DNA of 64,000 nucleotides, taken from the NCBI RefSeq assembly GCF_016595505.1, contig NZ_JAENIL010000030.1, forward strand, positions 34,191-98,190, written 5' to 3'. The first letter of the stretch is position 1. The number at the start of each line of letters is the position of its first letter. Both the position numbers and the translations under genes were made by a program. Positions 43,899 through 52,929 of this stretch are shown in pieces. The notes under the pieces were generated by a model that was given only the letters and a program-made list of their open reading frames with translations, did not search any database and was not told the origin of the DNA. This stretch comes from Pelagicoccus mobilis. GTDB taxonomy: Bacteria; Verrucomicrobiota; Verrucomicrobiia; Opitutales; Opitutaceae.

Positions 43899-44678
43899 AT
43901 GAGTATCTCACTTTATTCGGCAGCGAGCGGCATGGAGGCTCAACAGACGAACCTCAACGTCATCTCCAACAATATCGCCAACGTGAGCACCACTGGCTTC
44001 AAGAAGAGCAAGGTCGAGTTCCAGGACATGTTCTACCAGGTGCCGAAGTCCGTGGGCGCGGATTCCGGAGGCAACATTCTCCCGACCGGTATTCAGGTTG
44101 GTACCGGTACGCAGGTTGTTTCCACTTCCAAGGTCTTCACGCAAGGGCAGGTTAGCCAGACAGGCGAGCAGCTCGACGTGGCGATCGTGGGCGAGGGCTT
44201 CTTCCGTATCCAGGGTCCTGATGAAACTTACTACACTCGCGACGGAGCGTTTAAGATCGGCCCTAATGGTGAGGTGACCAACTCCCAAGGTATGCCCGCT
44301 CTCGACTTCCCAGGCGCGCCTAATGGAGCGACTAAGATCGTGATCGATTCGAGCGGAGGCATTTCCTACCTTAACGACAACGGGGAGAACCTCGGAGCCG
44401 GACAGATCCAGACCGTGACGTTCCGCAACCCATCCGGTCTCCTCGCCCTCGGTGGAAACCTTTTCCGTGAAACCGACGCAAGTGGCGCCCCGACTCCTGG
44501 TAATCCAGGCCAGGACGGATCCGGCACTTTGCAGCAGGGTTACCTCGAGACTTCAAACGTGAACATCGTCGAAGAGATGGTGAACATGATCCTCGCTCAG
44601 CGAGCCTACGAGATTAACTCCAAGTCGATCCAGACTTCGGATAACATGATGCAGCAAGTTAGCCAGTTGAAGCGATAA
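43899..44678 (+). CDS. flgG: Flagellar distal rod protein FlgG
   Basis: Distal rod subunit of 259 residues, close to the E. coli length (260). It begins MSISLYSAASGMEAQQTNLN and has VISNNIANVSTTGFKKSKVE, LDVAIVGEGFFRIQGPDE and the C-terminal MVNMILAQRAYEINSKSIQT. It lies two bases before flgA. Confidence 0.97.
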   Translation: MSISLYSAASGMEAQQTNLNVISNNIANVSTTGFKKSKVEFQDMFYQVPKSVGADSGGNILPTGIQVGTGTQVVSTSKVFTQGQVSQTGEQLDVAIVGEGFFRIQGPDETYYTRDGAFKIGPNGEVTNSQGMPALDFPGAPNGATKIVIDSSGGISYLNDNGENLGAGQIQTVTFRNPSGLLALGGNLFRETDASGAPTPGNPGQDGSGTLQQGYLETSNVNIVEEMVNMILAQRAYEINSKSIQTSDNMMQQVSQLKR

Positions 44679-44680
44679 TC

Positions 44681-45538
44681 ATGAAGACTTCCGTATTCCT
44701 CCGCCTCGCATTTGGCCTCGGCCTGGCCATCTTCATCTTCGCCAGCGCACTTCGCGCTTCGCTCGAGGACATTCTCGCTCCATTGCCGGTTGCCGAAGTT
44801 ACCGCTGTATCCGTCTCTTCGGTACGTACTGCCGGGGCAGTGCCTGCTTCTCGCGAAATCGCCATTTTTGACAGCCTCCCGGAAGTTCCGAGCTACCCGG
44901 AAGACGCGATTCTCGCCGTGGATGTGCACGAAGAGATCACTCGCGAGTTGCAAGCTCAGTTGCGGACCTCGGGCGATCTATCGCTGGTTCCTCTGCGCGA
45001 CTTGCCGGACATTTCTGAATACTCGCAACCGTTCAGCGTAAATCTGGTCTCGGTTCCCAACCGTCTCGCTCGCGGCAATGTCTACCTTCGCTACCAAGTG
45101 GAAAACGAAAAGGGGATCTTGGGAGAGTGGACAGTGCCGTTTCGTGTACACCTTTTCTCCGAAGTCTGGTTCCCCAAGGCTCATCTTCGTTCTGGAGATC
45201 TCGCGGTTCCATCTGACTTCGAGATCCGACAGATCGATCTGCTTACCGAACCAGACGCGGTCCCAGCCTCTCTCGAAAGCCTGATGCGTCACGAGTACGC
45301 TCGCGACGTCATGCCAGGCAAGCCGCTTCAGTGGCGTGACCTCATGGAGCGCTCGCTCGTTCGCAAAGGCGATGTCGTGGAGGTGACTGCCGTCAATGGT
45401 CTGCTCGCCATCTCCATGAGAGCCGTCGCTCGCCAAGATGGTTCGGATGGAGATCTGATCCTTTTGCGAAACATCGATTCTGCCAAAGAATTTTCAGCCC
45501 GAGTGATCGGGGAAAACCGTGTTGAAGTCATTTTCTAG
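44681..45538 (+). CDS. flgA: P-ring assembly chaperone FlgA
   Basis: Periplasmic chaperone for FlgI. The 285-residue protein has a signal peptide (about 1-25, LAIFIFASALRA), a variable middle, and a C-terminal SAF domain: VPSDFEIRQIDLLTE, MRHEYARDVMPGKPLQWRDL, VRKGDVVEVTAVNGLLAISM. It ends RVIGENRVEVIF. Order flgG-flgA-flgH-flgI is common. Confidence 0.9.
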   Translation: MKTSVFLRLAFGLGLAIFIFASALRASLEDILAPLPVAEVTAVSVSSVRTAGAVPASREIAIFDSLPEVPSYPEDAILAVDVHEEITRELQAQLRTSGDLSLVPLRDLPDISEYSQPFSVNLVSVPNRLARGNVYLRYQVENEKGILGEWTVPFRVHLFSEVWFPKAHLRSGDLAVPSDFEIRQIDLLTEPDAVPASLESLMRHEYARDVMPGKPLQWRDLMERSLVRKGDVVEVTAVNGLLAISMRAVARQDGSDGDLILLRNIDSAKEFSARVIGENRVEVIF

Positions 45539-45560
45539 AAAACGCCCAAGCCCTACAAAA

Positions 45561-46163
45561 ATGCGTATCACAATTTTACTTACTGCTGGAGCTCTCGCTT
45601 TCACTAGCCTTTCTGCGAAGTCACTCTGGAACACGCCTACTAACCGCGAGAGAAGCATGTACGCCGATCGTAAGGCGAACGCGGTGGGGGACATCCTGCA
45701 GGTCACGATCGCGGAAGAGACGATTGTTAACCGAACTTCTTCCAAGACCTCGTCAAGCTCGCCAAACGTAGGTGGAGCAAGTCTGAAGTCGCTGGTCATC
45801 CCTGACGTTCTGGAGGATTGGGTCCCGCCATCCTACGAGATTTCGGGTACTGATACTTACAGCGGTTCTGGTTCGATCACCGATGCGAATACGCTTGAAG
45901 CGAAGGTCGCGGTCATGGTTGCGGACGTTTTGCCAAACGGAAACTTGATCATCGAAGGCGCCCGTAAGTCCAAGGCGAACGGAGAGGCCCAGTATATCGT
46001 TTTTCGAGGCATCGTACGTGAGGACGACATCGGCCTGGATAACAGTGTCATGTCCTACAATATTCTGAATGCGAGCGTCGAGATCATCGGGGAAGGGGAC
46101 ATTACCCGATCCCAGACCAAGGGCTGGATCACGAGGTTGTTAGATATCACCAACCCATACTAA
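45561..46163 (+). CDS. flgH: Flagellar L-ring protein FlgH without a lipobox
   Basis: Outer-membrane L-ring subunit. The ATG at 45561 gives 200 residues with a signal peptide MRITILLTAGALAFTSLSA, followed by KSLWNTPTNRERSMYADRKA and GDILQVTIAEETIVNRTSS, typical of FlgH. The C-terminal core has VMVADVLPNGNLIIEGARK and FRGIVREDDIGLDNSV. Unlike proteobacterial FlgH there is no Cys at the cleavage site, so it is not lipidated. The frame also opens at 45519 inside flgA, but that start leaves a worse signal peptide. Confidence 0.92.
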   Translation: MRITILLTAGALAFTSLSAKSLWNTPTNRERSMYADRKANAVGDILQVTIAEETIVNRTSSKTSSSSPNVGGASLKSLVIPDVLEDWVPPSYEISGTDTYSGSGSITDANTLEAKVAVMVADVLPNGNLIIEGARKSKANGEAQYIVFRGIVREDDIGLDNSVMSYNILNASVEIIGEGDITRSQTKGWITRLLDITNPY

Positions 46164-46207
46164 GCGCCTGACCACTTTTCCTAAAATCCTTTCCACCCCT
46201 GCACACA

Positions 46208-47305
46208 GTGAAGCTTCTAGCTAAAATCATACTTCTTCTAACTGTATCCGCTACTGCGTTACAGGCTGCGAGAGTTAAAGATCTCGTATCGATTGAAGGA
46301 GGCCGGGACAATCAGCTGATCGGTTACGGTCTCGTGGTTGGTCTCGCTGGAGACGGCGATAGCTCTTCTCCGATGACCATCAACGCGGTTGCTAACTCCT
46401 TGCGTCGTTTCGGTCTCACCGTAGATCCGGAAGAGATCAAGTCTGAGAACGTAGCGGCCGTCATGATTACCGCTGACATCCCTCCTTTTGCTCGTGAGGG
46501 TACTCGTATCGACATTACGGTCTCTTCGATTGGCGATGCGGAAAGCTTGCAAGGGGGCGTTCTTTTGCAAACCCCGCTCATGGGTGCGGACGAAAGTGTT
46601 TACGCGGTCGCTCAAGGGCAAATCGCGGTTGGTGGATACATCGGCGGTTCGGATGGCCCAGGAGGCGCATCGATTCAGAAGAATCACCCGACAGTGGGCG
46701 CGATCACGGGTGGCGCAATTGTTGAAAAGGAGATCCCGATGGAGTTCACCAACGGTGGATTCGTTAAGCTTCTTCTCCGTAATCCAGATTACAATACAGC
46801 GTCCAAGCTTTCTGAAGCGATTAACGTCATCTTCCCAGCCAGCACTATCGCTCTAGATGCCGCGGCGGTTCAGGTGACCATTCCAGAAATTTACCTCGGT
46901 CGCGAAGTCGACTTCATCTCCTCTATCGGAGGAATCAACGTAGAGCCTGATACTCCGGCGAGAGTCATCATCAACGAGCGTACCGGTGTCATCGTTACCA
47001 CGGCGAATGTCCGCGTATCCACTGTAGCGGTGAGCCATGGTTCGCTGAGCCTGACGATCGCTCGCTCGCAAAACGTTTCCCAGCCCGGCCCGTTTGCTCA
47101 GACAGGAGAGACAGCGGTCGTTGAAGGGACTGAGTTGGAGGTGACCGAAGAGCTCGGCGCGTTTCACGTGATTCCTGACTATCCCACCATTCAGCAGGTG
47201 ACGAACGCTCTCAACGCGATGGGCGTTTCTACCCGCGAGATGATGTCGATCCTGCAAGCTCTCAAAAGCGCCGGAGCTCTCCAGGCCGAGCTTGTTATCA
47301 AGTAG
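46208..47305 (+). CDS. flgI: Flagellar P-ring protein FlgI
   Basis: Peptidoglycan-level ring protein of 365 residues, starting at a GTG. A signal peptide (about 1-20) is followed by RVKDLVSIEGGRDNQLIGYG and LVVGLAGDGDSS; later come NVAAVMITADIPPFAREG and PARVIINERTGVIVTTANVR. The end reads TREMMSILQALKSAGALQAE. It matches the family over its whole length. Confidence 0.97.
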   Translation: MKLLAKIILLLTVSATALQAARVKDLVSIEGGRDNQLIGYGLVVGLAGDGDSSSPMTINAVANSLRRFGLTVDPEEIKSENVAAVMITADIPPFAREGTRIDITVSSIGDAESLQGGVLLQTPLMGADESVYAVAQGQIAVGGYIGGSDGPGGASIQKNHPTVGAITGGAIVEKEIPMEFTNGGFVKLLLRNPDYNTASKLSEAINVIFPASTIALDAAAVQVTIPEIYLGREVDFISSIGGINVEPDTPARVIINERTGVIVTTANVRVSTVAVSHGSLSLTIARSQNVSQPGPFAQTGETAVVEGTELEVTEELGAFHVIPDYPTIQQVTNALNAMGVSTREMMSILQALKSAGALQAELVIK

Positions 47306-47335
47306 TCTTAAGCAAACGAATTTTATAAACCAAAC

Positions 47336-47674
47336 ATGGACGTAACGAGTACAGCGGCAGCAGGTCTAACGGGCCAAAGCTGGAAGGAGCAAATGCTCAC
47401 CGGCGATGCTTCTCGTGCCGAGCAAATGAAACAGCTCGGTGCCGAGTTCGAAGGTATCCTGCTACGCCAGTTTCTCGACGAAGCTCTCAAACCGATGGAT
47501 CCGGAAAATGGATACTTTGGGACGGGCTCTACTCCCATGTACGAACACTTAATCAAGGATTCCTTGGCCAATTGCATCACGAAAAGCGGATCTCTCGGAT
47601 TCTCTTCCGTGCTGCAGGCCCAACTGTTTCCTCAAGAAATGAACGAAGGAAAGGGAAACGCATCCCATGAGTAA
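47336..47674 (+). CDS. flgJ: Rod-binding protein FlgJ (N-terminal domain only)
   Basis: A 112-residue rod cap protein with QLGAEFEGILLRQFLDEALK and YEHLIKDSLANCITKSGSLG. It lacks the C-terminal muramidase domain of gamma-proteobacterial FlgJ, as in many other phyla, so another enzyme must open the wall for the rod. It overlaps flgN by eight bases. Confidence 0.9.
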   Translation: MDVTSTAAAGLTGQSWKEQMLTGDASRAEQMKQLGAEFEGILLRQFLDEALKPMDPENGYFGTGSTPMYEHLIKDSLANCITKSGSLGFSSVLQAQLFPQEMNEGKGNASHE

Positions 47675-48176
47675 TAATTTGGCAGAGAAAGACTGGAACC
47701 CGCTGGTCGAGATGCTGCGCCATGAAGTGCAGGAGTACGGAGGTCTGTACAACTTGCTCGAACGTCAGCAGGAAGAGATCTTTAAACGTGACCCTCAGCT
47801 CGTGCTCGATACGAACGCCGAGATTGAAAGCTACATGGCGGACATGGGTGGCCTACGTGAGCAACGCGAGAATTTCGTTCGCGAGATGGCTCGTGCGTTT
47901 GGCGCGGACGAGGAGCAGCCGTTGTCCAAGCTTTTAAACTACTTCCCAGATTTCATGCAGCCGATGCTGCAAGCGCTGGTGGACGAGATCAACCACATGG
48001 TACGCCGCACCCGCCAGAAGGCTCGCCAGAACTTTATGCTGCTCTCCCGCACGATGGAGATCAACCACGAGACAATGCAACGTCTCCAGCCTGGAAACTA
48101 CAACAAGACTTACTCCAAGCGAGGAAGGGTGGGGATCAAGACCCAAGCCCAGTCCCGCTACCAAGCGTTCGTTTAG
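47667..48176 (+). CDS. flgN: FlgN-like chaperone for hook-associated proteins
   Basis: A 169-residue helical protein with the FlgN pattern of a long N-terminal helix (LVEMLRHEVQEYGGLYNLLE, RQQEEIFKRDP) and a C-terminal helix ending ETMQRLQPGNYNKTYSKRGR. FlgN binds FlgK and FlgL before export, and both genes follow directly. Assignment rests on pattern and position. Confidence 0.85.
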   Translation: MSNNLAEKDWNPLVEMLRHEVQEYGGLYNLLERQQEEIFKRDPQLVLDTNAEIESYMADMGGLREQRENFVREMARAFGADEEQPLSKLLNYFPDFMQPMLQALVDEINHMVRRTRQKARQNFMLLSRTMEINHETMQRLQPGNYNKTYSKRGRVGIKTQAQSRYQAFV

Positions 48177-48218
48177 TTTCCTGAATATTCGAATTCAAAT
48201 CCTGGATACCCACACCAC

Positions 48219-49679
48219 ATGGCCAGTAACATCCTAGGCAACCTTGCCAACGCCAGCAAAGCCCTCACGGCGCACCGTTTCGGTGTGACCACCGCGGGTA
48301 ACAATATGGCGAACGTCAACAACCCGGACTATGCCCGTCAGCGCGTAGTGATCGGGGAGGACGGGGTTGTGCAGACGATGGCTGGCCCGCAGGGCACCGG
48401 AATCGAGATCCAAGGCTTCGAGCACATGCGTGACAAGGTGCTCGATCGCGAGCTCCTCCGGGAAAGTTCGCTCAACGCCTCGCTTAGCGCTCAGCAAGCC
48501 GCCATGAGCAAGGCCGAGTCGAATCTTGGACAAGAGATTTCCCGCTCGGGCGACTCGCCCTTTATCGATGGAGCTACAGCTGACGATGGTGGCATCGGCG
48601 GTATCGCGGAAACCATCAACAATTTCTTCAACGCCTTCCACTCGCTCTCCGCAAATCCAGGTTCGGATGCGGAAAAGGAGTCCTTGCTGCAGAAGGCGGA
48701 CATCCTCGTTGAGAAGCTCAATGTCACTTCCGAGCGTTTCAGCGACTTGCACGATGACTTGGCTTTGCAGGTTCGCACCGATGTCGGTTCGGCGAACCAG
48801 ATGCTCGAAGAGATCGCTCGTCTCAACGCGGAGATCTCTCGTGCGGAGTCAAGCAAGGCCGGGCAGGCTCTCGCTCTCCGCGACCAACGCCAGGGCGTTT
48901 TGGAAGATCTCTCCAAGATCATGCAGATCAAGACGGAGGAGATCCCCAACAGCGCCGGCCAGATTCGCGTGTACGTCCCGACTGTAGGCGGAGAGAGCCC
49001 GACTTTGGATCTCGTCGAGCGCGGTCGTTTCAAGGAAGTCGATTTCGACGATTCTGGCGCTGCTCCGATCTTCACTGTAGGAGACGACAAGGTGCAGATC
49101 GAGATCAAGAGCGGTCGTGTCCAGGGAGCCTTGGCAGCCCGCGATGGCGCGATTGCTGATTACCGTCGCGGTCTTGATGGCCTGGCCAACGAGCTCGTTA
49201 CCCAGATCAACGGACTCTACAACACGGGTGTCGCTCCAGCCACTACAAACTTTTTTGCAGATACAGGAGATGCCGCCGAGCTTACTGCAGCGGGCATCAA
49301 ACTTGCATCAGGCTTGGACGCTAGCACGCTCCGCACGACGAACGATCCAGACCAGAACCTCGGTGACAACTCCCTTGTTTTGGCGATCGCAGAGCTTGAT
49401 CAGAAGAAGATTGCTGGCCTTGGCAACCGCGACTTTGCCTCCTTCTACCGTTCGACAGTAACCGATCTCGGTGAGAACGTGGCGAAAGTCGATGCCCGCC
49501 TTCAGGACGAAGAAATCGTCTTTAAAAACCTTAAAGCACAACGTGAAGCCGTTTCCGGCGTCAATCTCGACGAGGAAATGACTGACATGATGAAATACCA
49601 GAGAGCGTTCGAAGCGACCGGTAAGCTGATCCGGGCTATCGACGAAATGCTGGATGTCATCGTTAACCGACTCGTTTAG
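48219..49679 (+). CDS. flgK: Flagellar hook-associated protein 1, FlgK
   Basis: Hook-filament junction protein, 486 residues. It has the N-terminal GVTTAGNNMANVNNPDYARQ, DGGIGGIAETINNFFNAFHS and the C-terminal LDEEMTDMMKYQRAFEATGK helix. The central domain is shorter than in enterobacteria (547 residues). The stop codon overlaps a sigma-28-like -35 box for flgL. Confidence 0.95.
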   Translation: MASNILGNLANASKALTAHRFGVTTAGNNMANVNNPDYARQRVVIGEDGVVQTMAGPQGTGIEIQGFEHMRDKVLDRELLRESSLNASLSAQQAAMSKAESNLGQEISRSGDSPFIDGATADDGGIGGIAETINNFFNAFHSLSANPGSDAEKESLLQKADILVEKLNVTSERFSDLHDDLALQVRTDVGSANQMLEEIARLNAEISRAESSKAGQALALRDQRQGVLEDLSKIMQIKTEEIPNSAGQIRVYVPTVGGESPTLDLVERGRFKEVDFDDSGAAPIFTVGDDKVQIEIKSGRVQGALAARDGAIADYRRGLDGLANELVTQINGLYNTGVAPATTNFFADTGDAAELTAAGIKLASGLDASTLRTTNDPDQNLGDNSLVLAIAELDQKKIAGLGNRDFASFYRSTVTDLGENVAKVDARLQDEEIVFKNLKAQREAVSGVNLDEEMTDMMKYQRAFEATGKLIRAIDEMLDVIVNRLV

Positions 49680-49703
49680 ATCAAAAATTTGAATACACGA
49701 TAA
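49677..49703 (+). promoter_or_regulatory. Possible sigma-28 promoter before flgL
   Basis: TAGA, fifteen bases, CACGATAA, against the consensus TAAA-N15-GCCGATAA: nine of twelve positions match with exact spacing. A start near 49711 would precede flgL at 49723. It could drive flgL-fliW-csrA-fliC as a late unit; no better sigma-28 site is seen directly before fliC. Confidence 0.5.
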
Positions 49704-49722
49704 TCTCAGTTTTCCCACAAAA

Positions 49723-50634
49723 ATGAGAGTAACCACCAACACCTTCCCAGACAACCTGCTCAGTCACCTGCAACGCGTGACCAAGGATATGAACAAGCTC
49801 AATGAGCAGGTTGCTACGGGCCAGCGTATCTCCAAGGTCTCGGAGGATTCGGCTTCTGCGAACCGCATCTTGGACATGCAGGAGGAAAAGAAGCGGATTA
49901 CTCAGTTTTCGAAGAATGCGGCACGTGCTGAGAATATCAATAACACCACCATTTCACAGCTGCAGAATTTCATCCAAATCTCAGATCGTATCAGCGAGTT
50001 GGCTACATTGGCCGATGGTTTGAAGGGGCCGGACGGAATGAAGGCCTACGCGGAGGAAGTCGACGAGCTTATCGAGCACGCGATGCAAAGCGCGAACGCG
50101 AAGTTCAATGGTGAATACATTTTTGGCGGCGTAGATACGGGAACAGAGCCATTCGAGGCAAATCGCGATGCGGATGGAAAGATCGTCGTGGGAGCGGGTG
50201 CCGCAGTCACTTACGAAGGTACTGCCGAAGGCGCTGAGTTCCACCTTTCCGAGACAGGCACGATTCACCCTTACACTGATGGAACGACGAATCAGGAGTT
50301 CGCCGACTTCATTAATCGCATGGTCGAACTTCGTGATGCCTTGGAGACCGGATCTACCGATGCGGTGACCCCGCAGATGCGCCAAGATCTCGAGGAGTCG
50401 GAAGATGAATTGATCTTCGCTCTTAGCCGTCAGGGTTCTGTGCAAATGCGCATCGAATTCGATCTCACTCTCAACAAGCAACGTTTCACTGACTTGGAGG
50501 AGAACATCTCTGCCGAGGCTGACGTGGACATTGCCCAAACTGTGGTTAGGCTGACTCAGGTTCAGAACGCCTACCAAGCCTCGCTCAAAAGCGCCGGCCA
50601 GGTGCTCAACCAATCATTGCTCGACTACATTTAA
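49723..50634 (+). CDS. flgL: Flagellar hook-associated protein 3, FlgL
   Basis: Junction protein of the flagellin superfamily, 303 residues. It begins MRVTTNTFPDNLLSHLQRVT, has LNEQVATGQRISKVSEDSAS and NAKFNGEYIFGGVDTGTEPF, and ends with the helix VVRLTQVQNAYQASLKSAGQ. It follows flgK. Confidence 0.95.
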   Translation: MRVTTNTFPDNLLSHLQRVTKDMNKLNEQVATGQRISKVSEDSASANRILDMQEEKKRITQFSKNAARAENINNTTISQLQNFIQISDRISELATLADGLKGPDGMKAYAEEVDELIEHAMQSANAKFNGEYIFGGVDTGTEPFEANRDADGKIVVGAGAAVTYEGTAEGAEFHLSETGTIHPYTDGTTNQEFADFINRMVELRDALETGSTDAVTPQMRQDLEESEDELIFALSRQGSVQMRIEFDLTLNKQRFTDLEENISAEADVDIAQTVVRLTQVQNAYQASLKSAGQVLNQSLLDYI

Positions 50635-50674
50635 TAGCCGCAGCCGCCTAACCCCCACCTAGACCACACTATTC

Positions 50675-51124
50675 ATGAAAGTCGCACCCGAATCCCAGTC
50701 GGATAAACAGGTTTGGATCAAGCCGATGGAGTTTGAACTCATCGGTGGCTTGATCGGATTGGAGGAATACACTCGTTTCGAGTTGCTGATCAACGAAGAG
50801 GAAGAGCCCTTTAAGTGGATCCGCTGCGTCGATCACCACGAGCTTGGGTTCGTCGTTGTCGAGCCATCCTCCATCGTGACCGACTACGATGTCGAGATCG
50901 CGGACGATGACGCTTCGAAGCTCGAGATCGAAAGCGCCGACGACGTAATCATCCTGAACATCGTCACTCTGAAGAACGACGATATCGAGTCCGCTACGGT
51001 CAACCTGATCGGGCCGGTAGTGATCAATCGCCGCACGCTGAAGGGCAAGCAGCTGATTGCCGCCAACTACATGAAGTTCTCCGCTCGCCATCCCATTTTG
51101 AGCGAGAGCGCCGTGGCCTCCTAA
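50675..51124 (+). CDS. fliW: Flagellar assembly factor FliW
   Basis: FliW binds free flagellin and, when released from it, binds CsrA and relieves repression of flagellin translation. The 149-residue protein has [20 protein letters not shown], a [20 protein letters not shown] segment and [20 protein letters not shown], all typical of FliW. It lies directly upstream of csrA and fliC. Confidence 0.95.
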   Translation: MKVAPESQSDKQVWIKPMEFELIGGLIGLEEYTRFELLINEEEEPFKWIRCVDHHELGFVVVEPSSIVTDYDVEIADDDASKLEIESADDVIILNIVTLKNDDIESATVNLIGPVVINRRTLKGKQLIAANYMKFSARHPILSESAVAS

Positions 51125-51156
51125 ACCGTATCCAGAATCCAAGGAAGGACTCACTA

Positions 51157-51462
51157 ATGTTAATACTTTCCCGAAAAGTGAATGAGGCGATCGTGATCGC
51201 CGAAAATATCGAGATCAAGATCACCCGTATAGACGGTGACACTGTGAAGATCGGAATCGATGCCCCACGCTCCATCCCGGTCGTTCGCAAAGAGCTCTTC
51301 GAAGAAATGCAAAAGGCTAACAAGGAAGCGATCGCGACGCCTGTCGCGGCTCCGGCCAGCGGCACTCCCGCGAAGCCGAAGCTCTCTGGACTGGCCAAGA
51401 GTCTTGCATCTAAGAAGCAGTCAAAGCAACCGGCTCGTTCCTCGCACAACCAGGGCGCATGA
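51157..51462 (+). CDS. csrA: Carbon storage regulator CsrA with C-terminal extension
   Basis: RNA-binding repressor. Residues 1-55 are a standard Csr[21 protein letters not shown], then [20 protein letters not shown] and [10 protein letters not shown]. At 101 residues it is about 35 longer than most; the extra tail is rich in Ala, Pro, Ser and Lys ([12 protein letters not shown], then [11 protein letters not shown]) and may hold an extra contact for RNA or FliW. It is flanked by fliW and fliC. Confidence 0.95.
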   Translation: MLILSRKVNEAIVIAENIEIKITRIDGDTVKIGIDAPRSIPVVRKELFEEMQKANKEAIATPVAAPASGTPAKPKLSGLAKSLASKKQSKQPARSSHNQGA

Positions 51463-51509
51463 TGCGCTCGCGAGAGACTAGCCACTCAGTCGTAAACTAA
51501 ACTAACCTA

Positions 51510-51519
51510 ATGGAAGAGG
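51510..51519 (+). promoter_or_regulatory. Likely CsrA-binding site over the fliC ribosome site
   Basis: ATGGAAGAGG contains an AnGGA CsrA motif that overlaps the Shine-Dalgarno stretch of fliC, whose ATG is at 51527. Binding here would block initiation, as in the known FliW-CsrA-flagellin circuit. A second weak GGA motif is not obvious nearby. Confidence 0.55.
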
Positions 51520-51526
51520 TCGTAAT

Positions 51527-52384
51527 ATGGTTATCAATACTAACTCCAACGCAGTTGAAGCTGCGAGCAGTCTCCAGCGGAGTTCTGCAATGCTCAGCAA
51601 GAGCTTAGCTCGTCTTAGCTCAGGCTCAAAAATCATCAACCCATCAGACGATGCTGCCGGTCTAGCGGTATCGGAAAAGCTCGAAGCGCAAAACGCTCGC
51701 GTGCTTGCAGCGAGGACGAACACGCAGAACGCGATGTCCATGCTGCACACTACGGACGGTTTCTTGCAGGGAATGATGCAAACGTTGAATCGTATGAGTG
51801 AGCTCTCGATGATGACTCGAGACGTCACGAAGAACGACAACGACAAGGCTCTCTACGAAGAGGAATTCGAACAGCTGAAGGATCAGCTTCGTAGTGTGGT
51901 TGGCGCGAATACCTCGCCAGCTTGGTCCGCGGACGGAGAACCGATTGGTACCTTTAACGGCATTAGCCTGTTTGGTGATCGTGGCGACTTGGCTACTGTC
52001 GTTGGCGCGACTGGTGACCAGTTCATGAACATTCCTGAAATGAACCTCAAGGATGGGGCGACTTATTTCGCTCAATTGCTTGAGGATGGTGGCCCGCTCT
52101 CGGTGGCGGGAACGAATACGATCGCTCACCTCTCTTCCACGATTCAGGAGGTCGCGGAAAATCGCTCTCAGATCGGTTCGCTTCAATCTCGTCTTGAGTT
52201 CGTGAATACGCAGCTCACGACGCAGAGCCAAAACTTGGAATCTGCGAATTCGAGAATCCGAGATGTCGATGTAGCGGAGGAATCTACTCGCCTAGCGAAG
52301 TATCAGATTCTCGTGCAATCGGGTACCTCCATGTTGAGCCAGGCGAACTCTTTGCCTGAAAACGTGCTGCGTCTCCTCGGATAG
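51527..52384 (+). CDS. fliC: Flagellin
   Basis: Filament subunit, 285 residues. It keeps the conserved D0/D1 ends: MVINTNSNAVEAASSLQRSS, LARLSSGSKIINPSDDAAGL and, at the C-terminus, SRIRDVDVAEESTRLAKYQI and QANSLPENVLRLLG. The middle is short (about 90 residues) with no D2/D3 domains. The sequence has the LQxRxEFVN/ I-x-D-x-D TLR5-like segment common to many flagellins, in altered form. Only flagellin gene in the window. Confidence 0.97.
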   Translation: MVINTNSNAVEAASSLQRSSAMLSKSLARLSSGSKIINPSDDAAGLAVSEKLEAQNARVLAARTNTQNAMSMLHTTDGFLQGMMQTLNRMSELSMMTRDVTKNDNDKALYEEEFEQLKDQLRSVVGANTSPAWSADGEPIGTFNGISLFGDRGDLATVVGATGDQFMNIPEMNLKDGATYFAQLLEDGGPLSVAGTNTIAHLSSTIQEVAENRSQIGSLQSRLEFVNTQLTTQSQNLESANSRIRDVDVAEESTRLAKYQILVQSGTSMLSQANSLPENVLRLLG

Positions 52385-52424
52385 GAGCTCGGTTCTGCCC
52401 AAACAACCTCAGACCCGAAAACTC

Positions 52425-52916
52425 ATGTTATCCGCAGTTGACCAATATCTGAAGACGCTTCTCACCTTCGTGCCCTGCAACAAGGCGAACCGCTTTAACA
52501 ACGACTATATCGCTCTCATTCACGTGCCTGCGAATGGTCCTGAAAAAGTGTACTCGCTCGCGTTTGGGGAAAACGAACCGCTCCTAACGGTCGCTTCCTA
52601 TAAAAGCGCGGTTTGGGAGATCGTAGAGCATTTTGACTCTCAGGATCAGCCAAAGCCCGAGCTCGATGCGTTGCAGGCCCAGCTCGAGGCGGACCATCCT
52701 GCTCTCGACTACCTTGGGGTGAAGACTCTGAGGAACTGTGAGAATTACAGCGACGGACAAGCCGGCTTGGACTACTATCTAATGCTCTGGCAGAAGGACG
52801 GGGAGAGCGGCGTTGTTGAATGTTACGAACCGTATTCGAGAGACGACTACGCTTGGGCTACTGTGATTGGAGCTCTTCAAGTGCTGTCGAGTCAGTTTGA
52901 GTATGCTATAAAGTAG
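52425..52916 (+). CDS. Hypothetical protein after flagellin
   Basis: A 163-residue soluble protein with no signal peptide or membrane segment. It has an N-terminal helix (MLSAVDQYLKTLLTFVP), a beta strand region (DYIALIHVPANGPEKVYSLA), an acidic helical middle and a C-terminal stretch rich in aromatic residues (SRDDYAWATVIGALQVLSSQ). I recognise no family. It begins 40 bases after fliC and may be co-transcribed, so a chaperone or filament-related role is possible but unsupported. Confidence 0.65.
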   Translation: MLSAVDQYLKTLLTFVPCNKANRFNNDYIALIHVPANGPEKVYSLAFGENEPLLTVASYKSAVWEIVEHFDSQDQPKPELDALQAQLEADHPALDYLGVKTLRNCENYSDGQAGLDYYLMLWQKDGESGVVECYEPYSRDDYAWATVIGALQVLSSQFEYAIK

Positions 52917-52929
52917 GAGGCTTTGAGCC

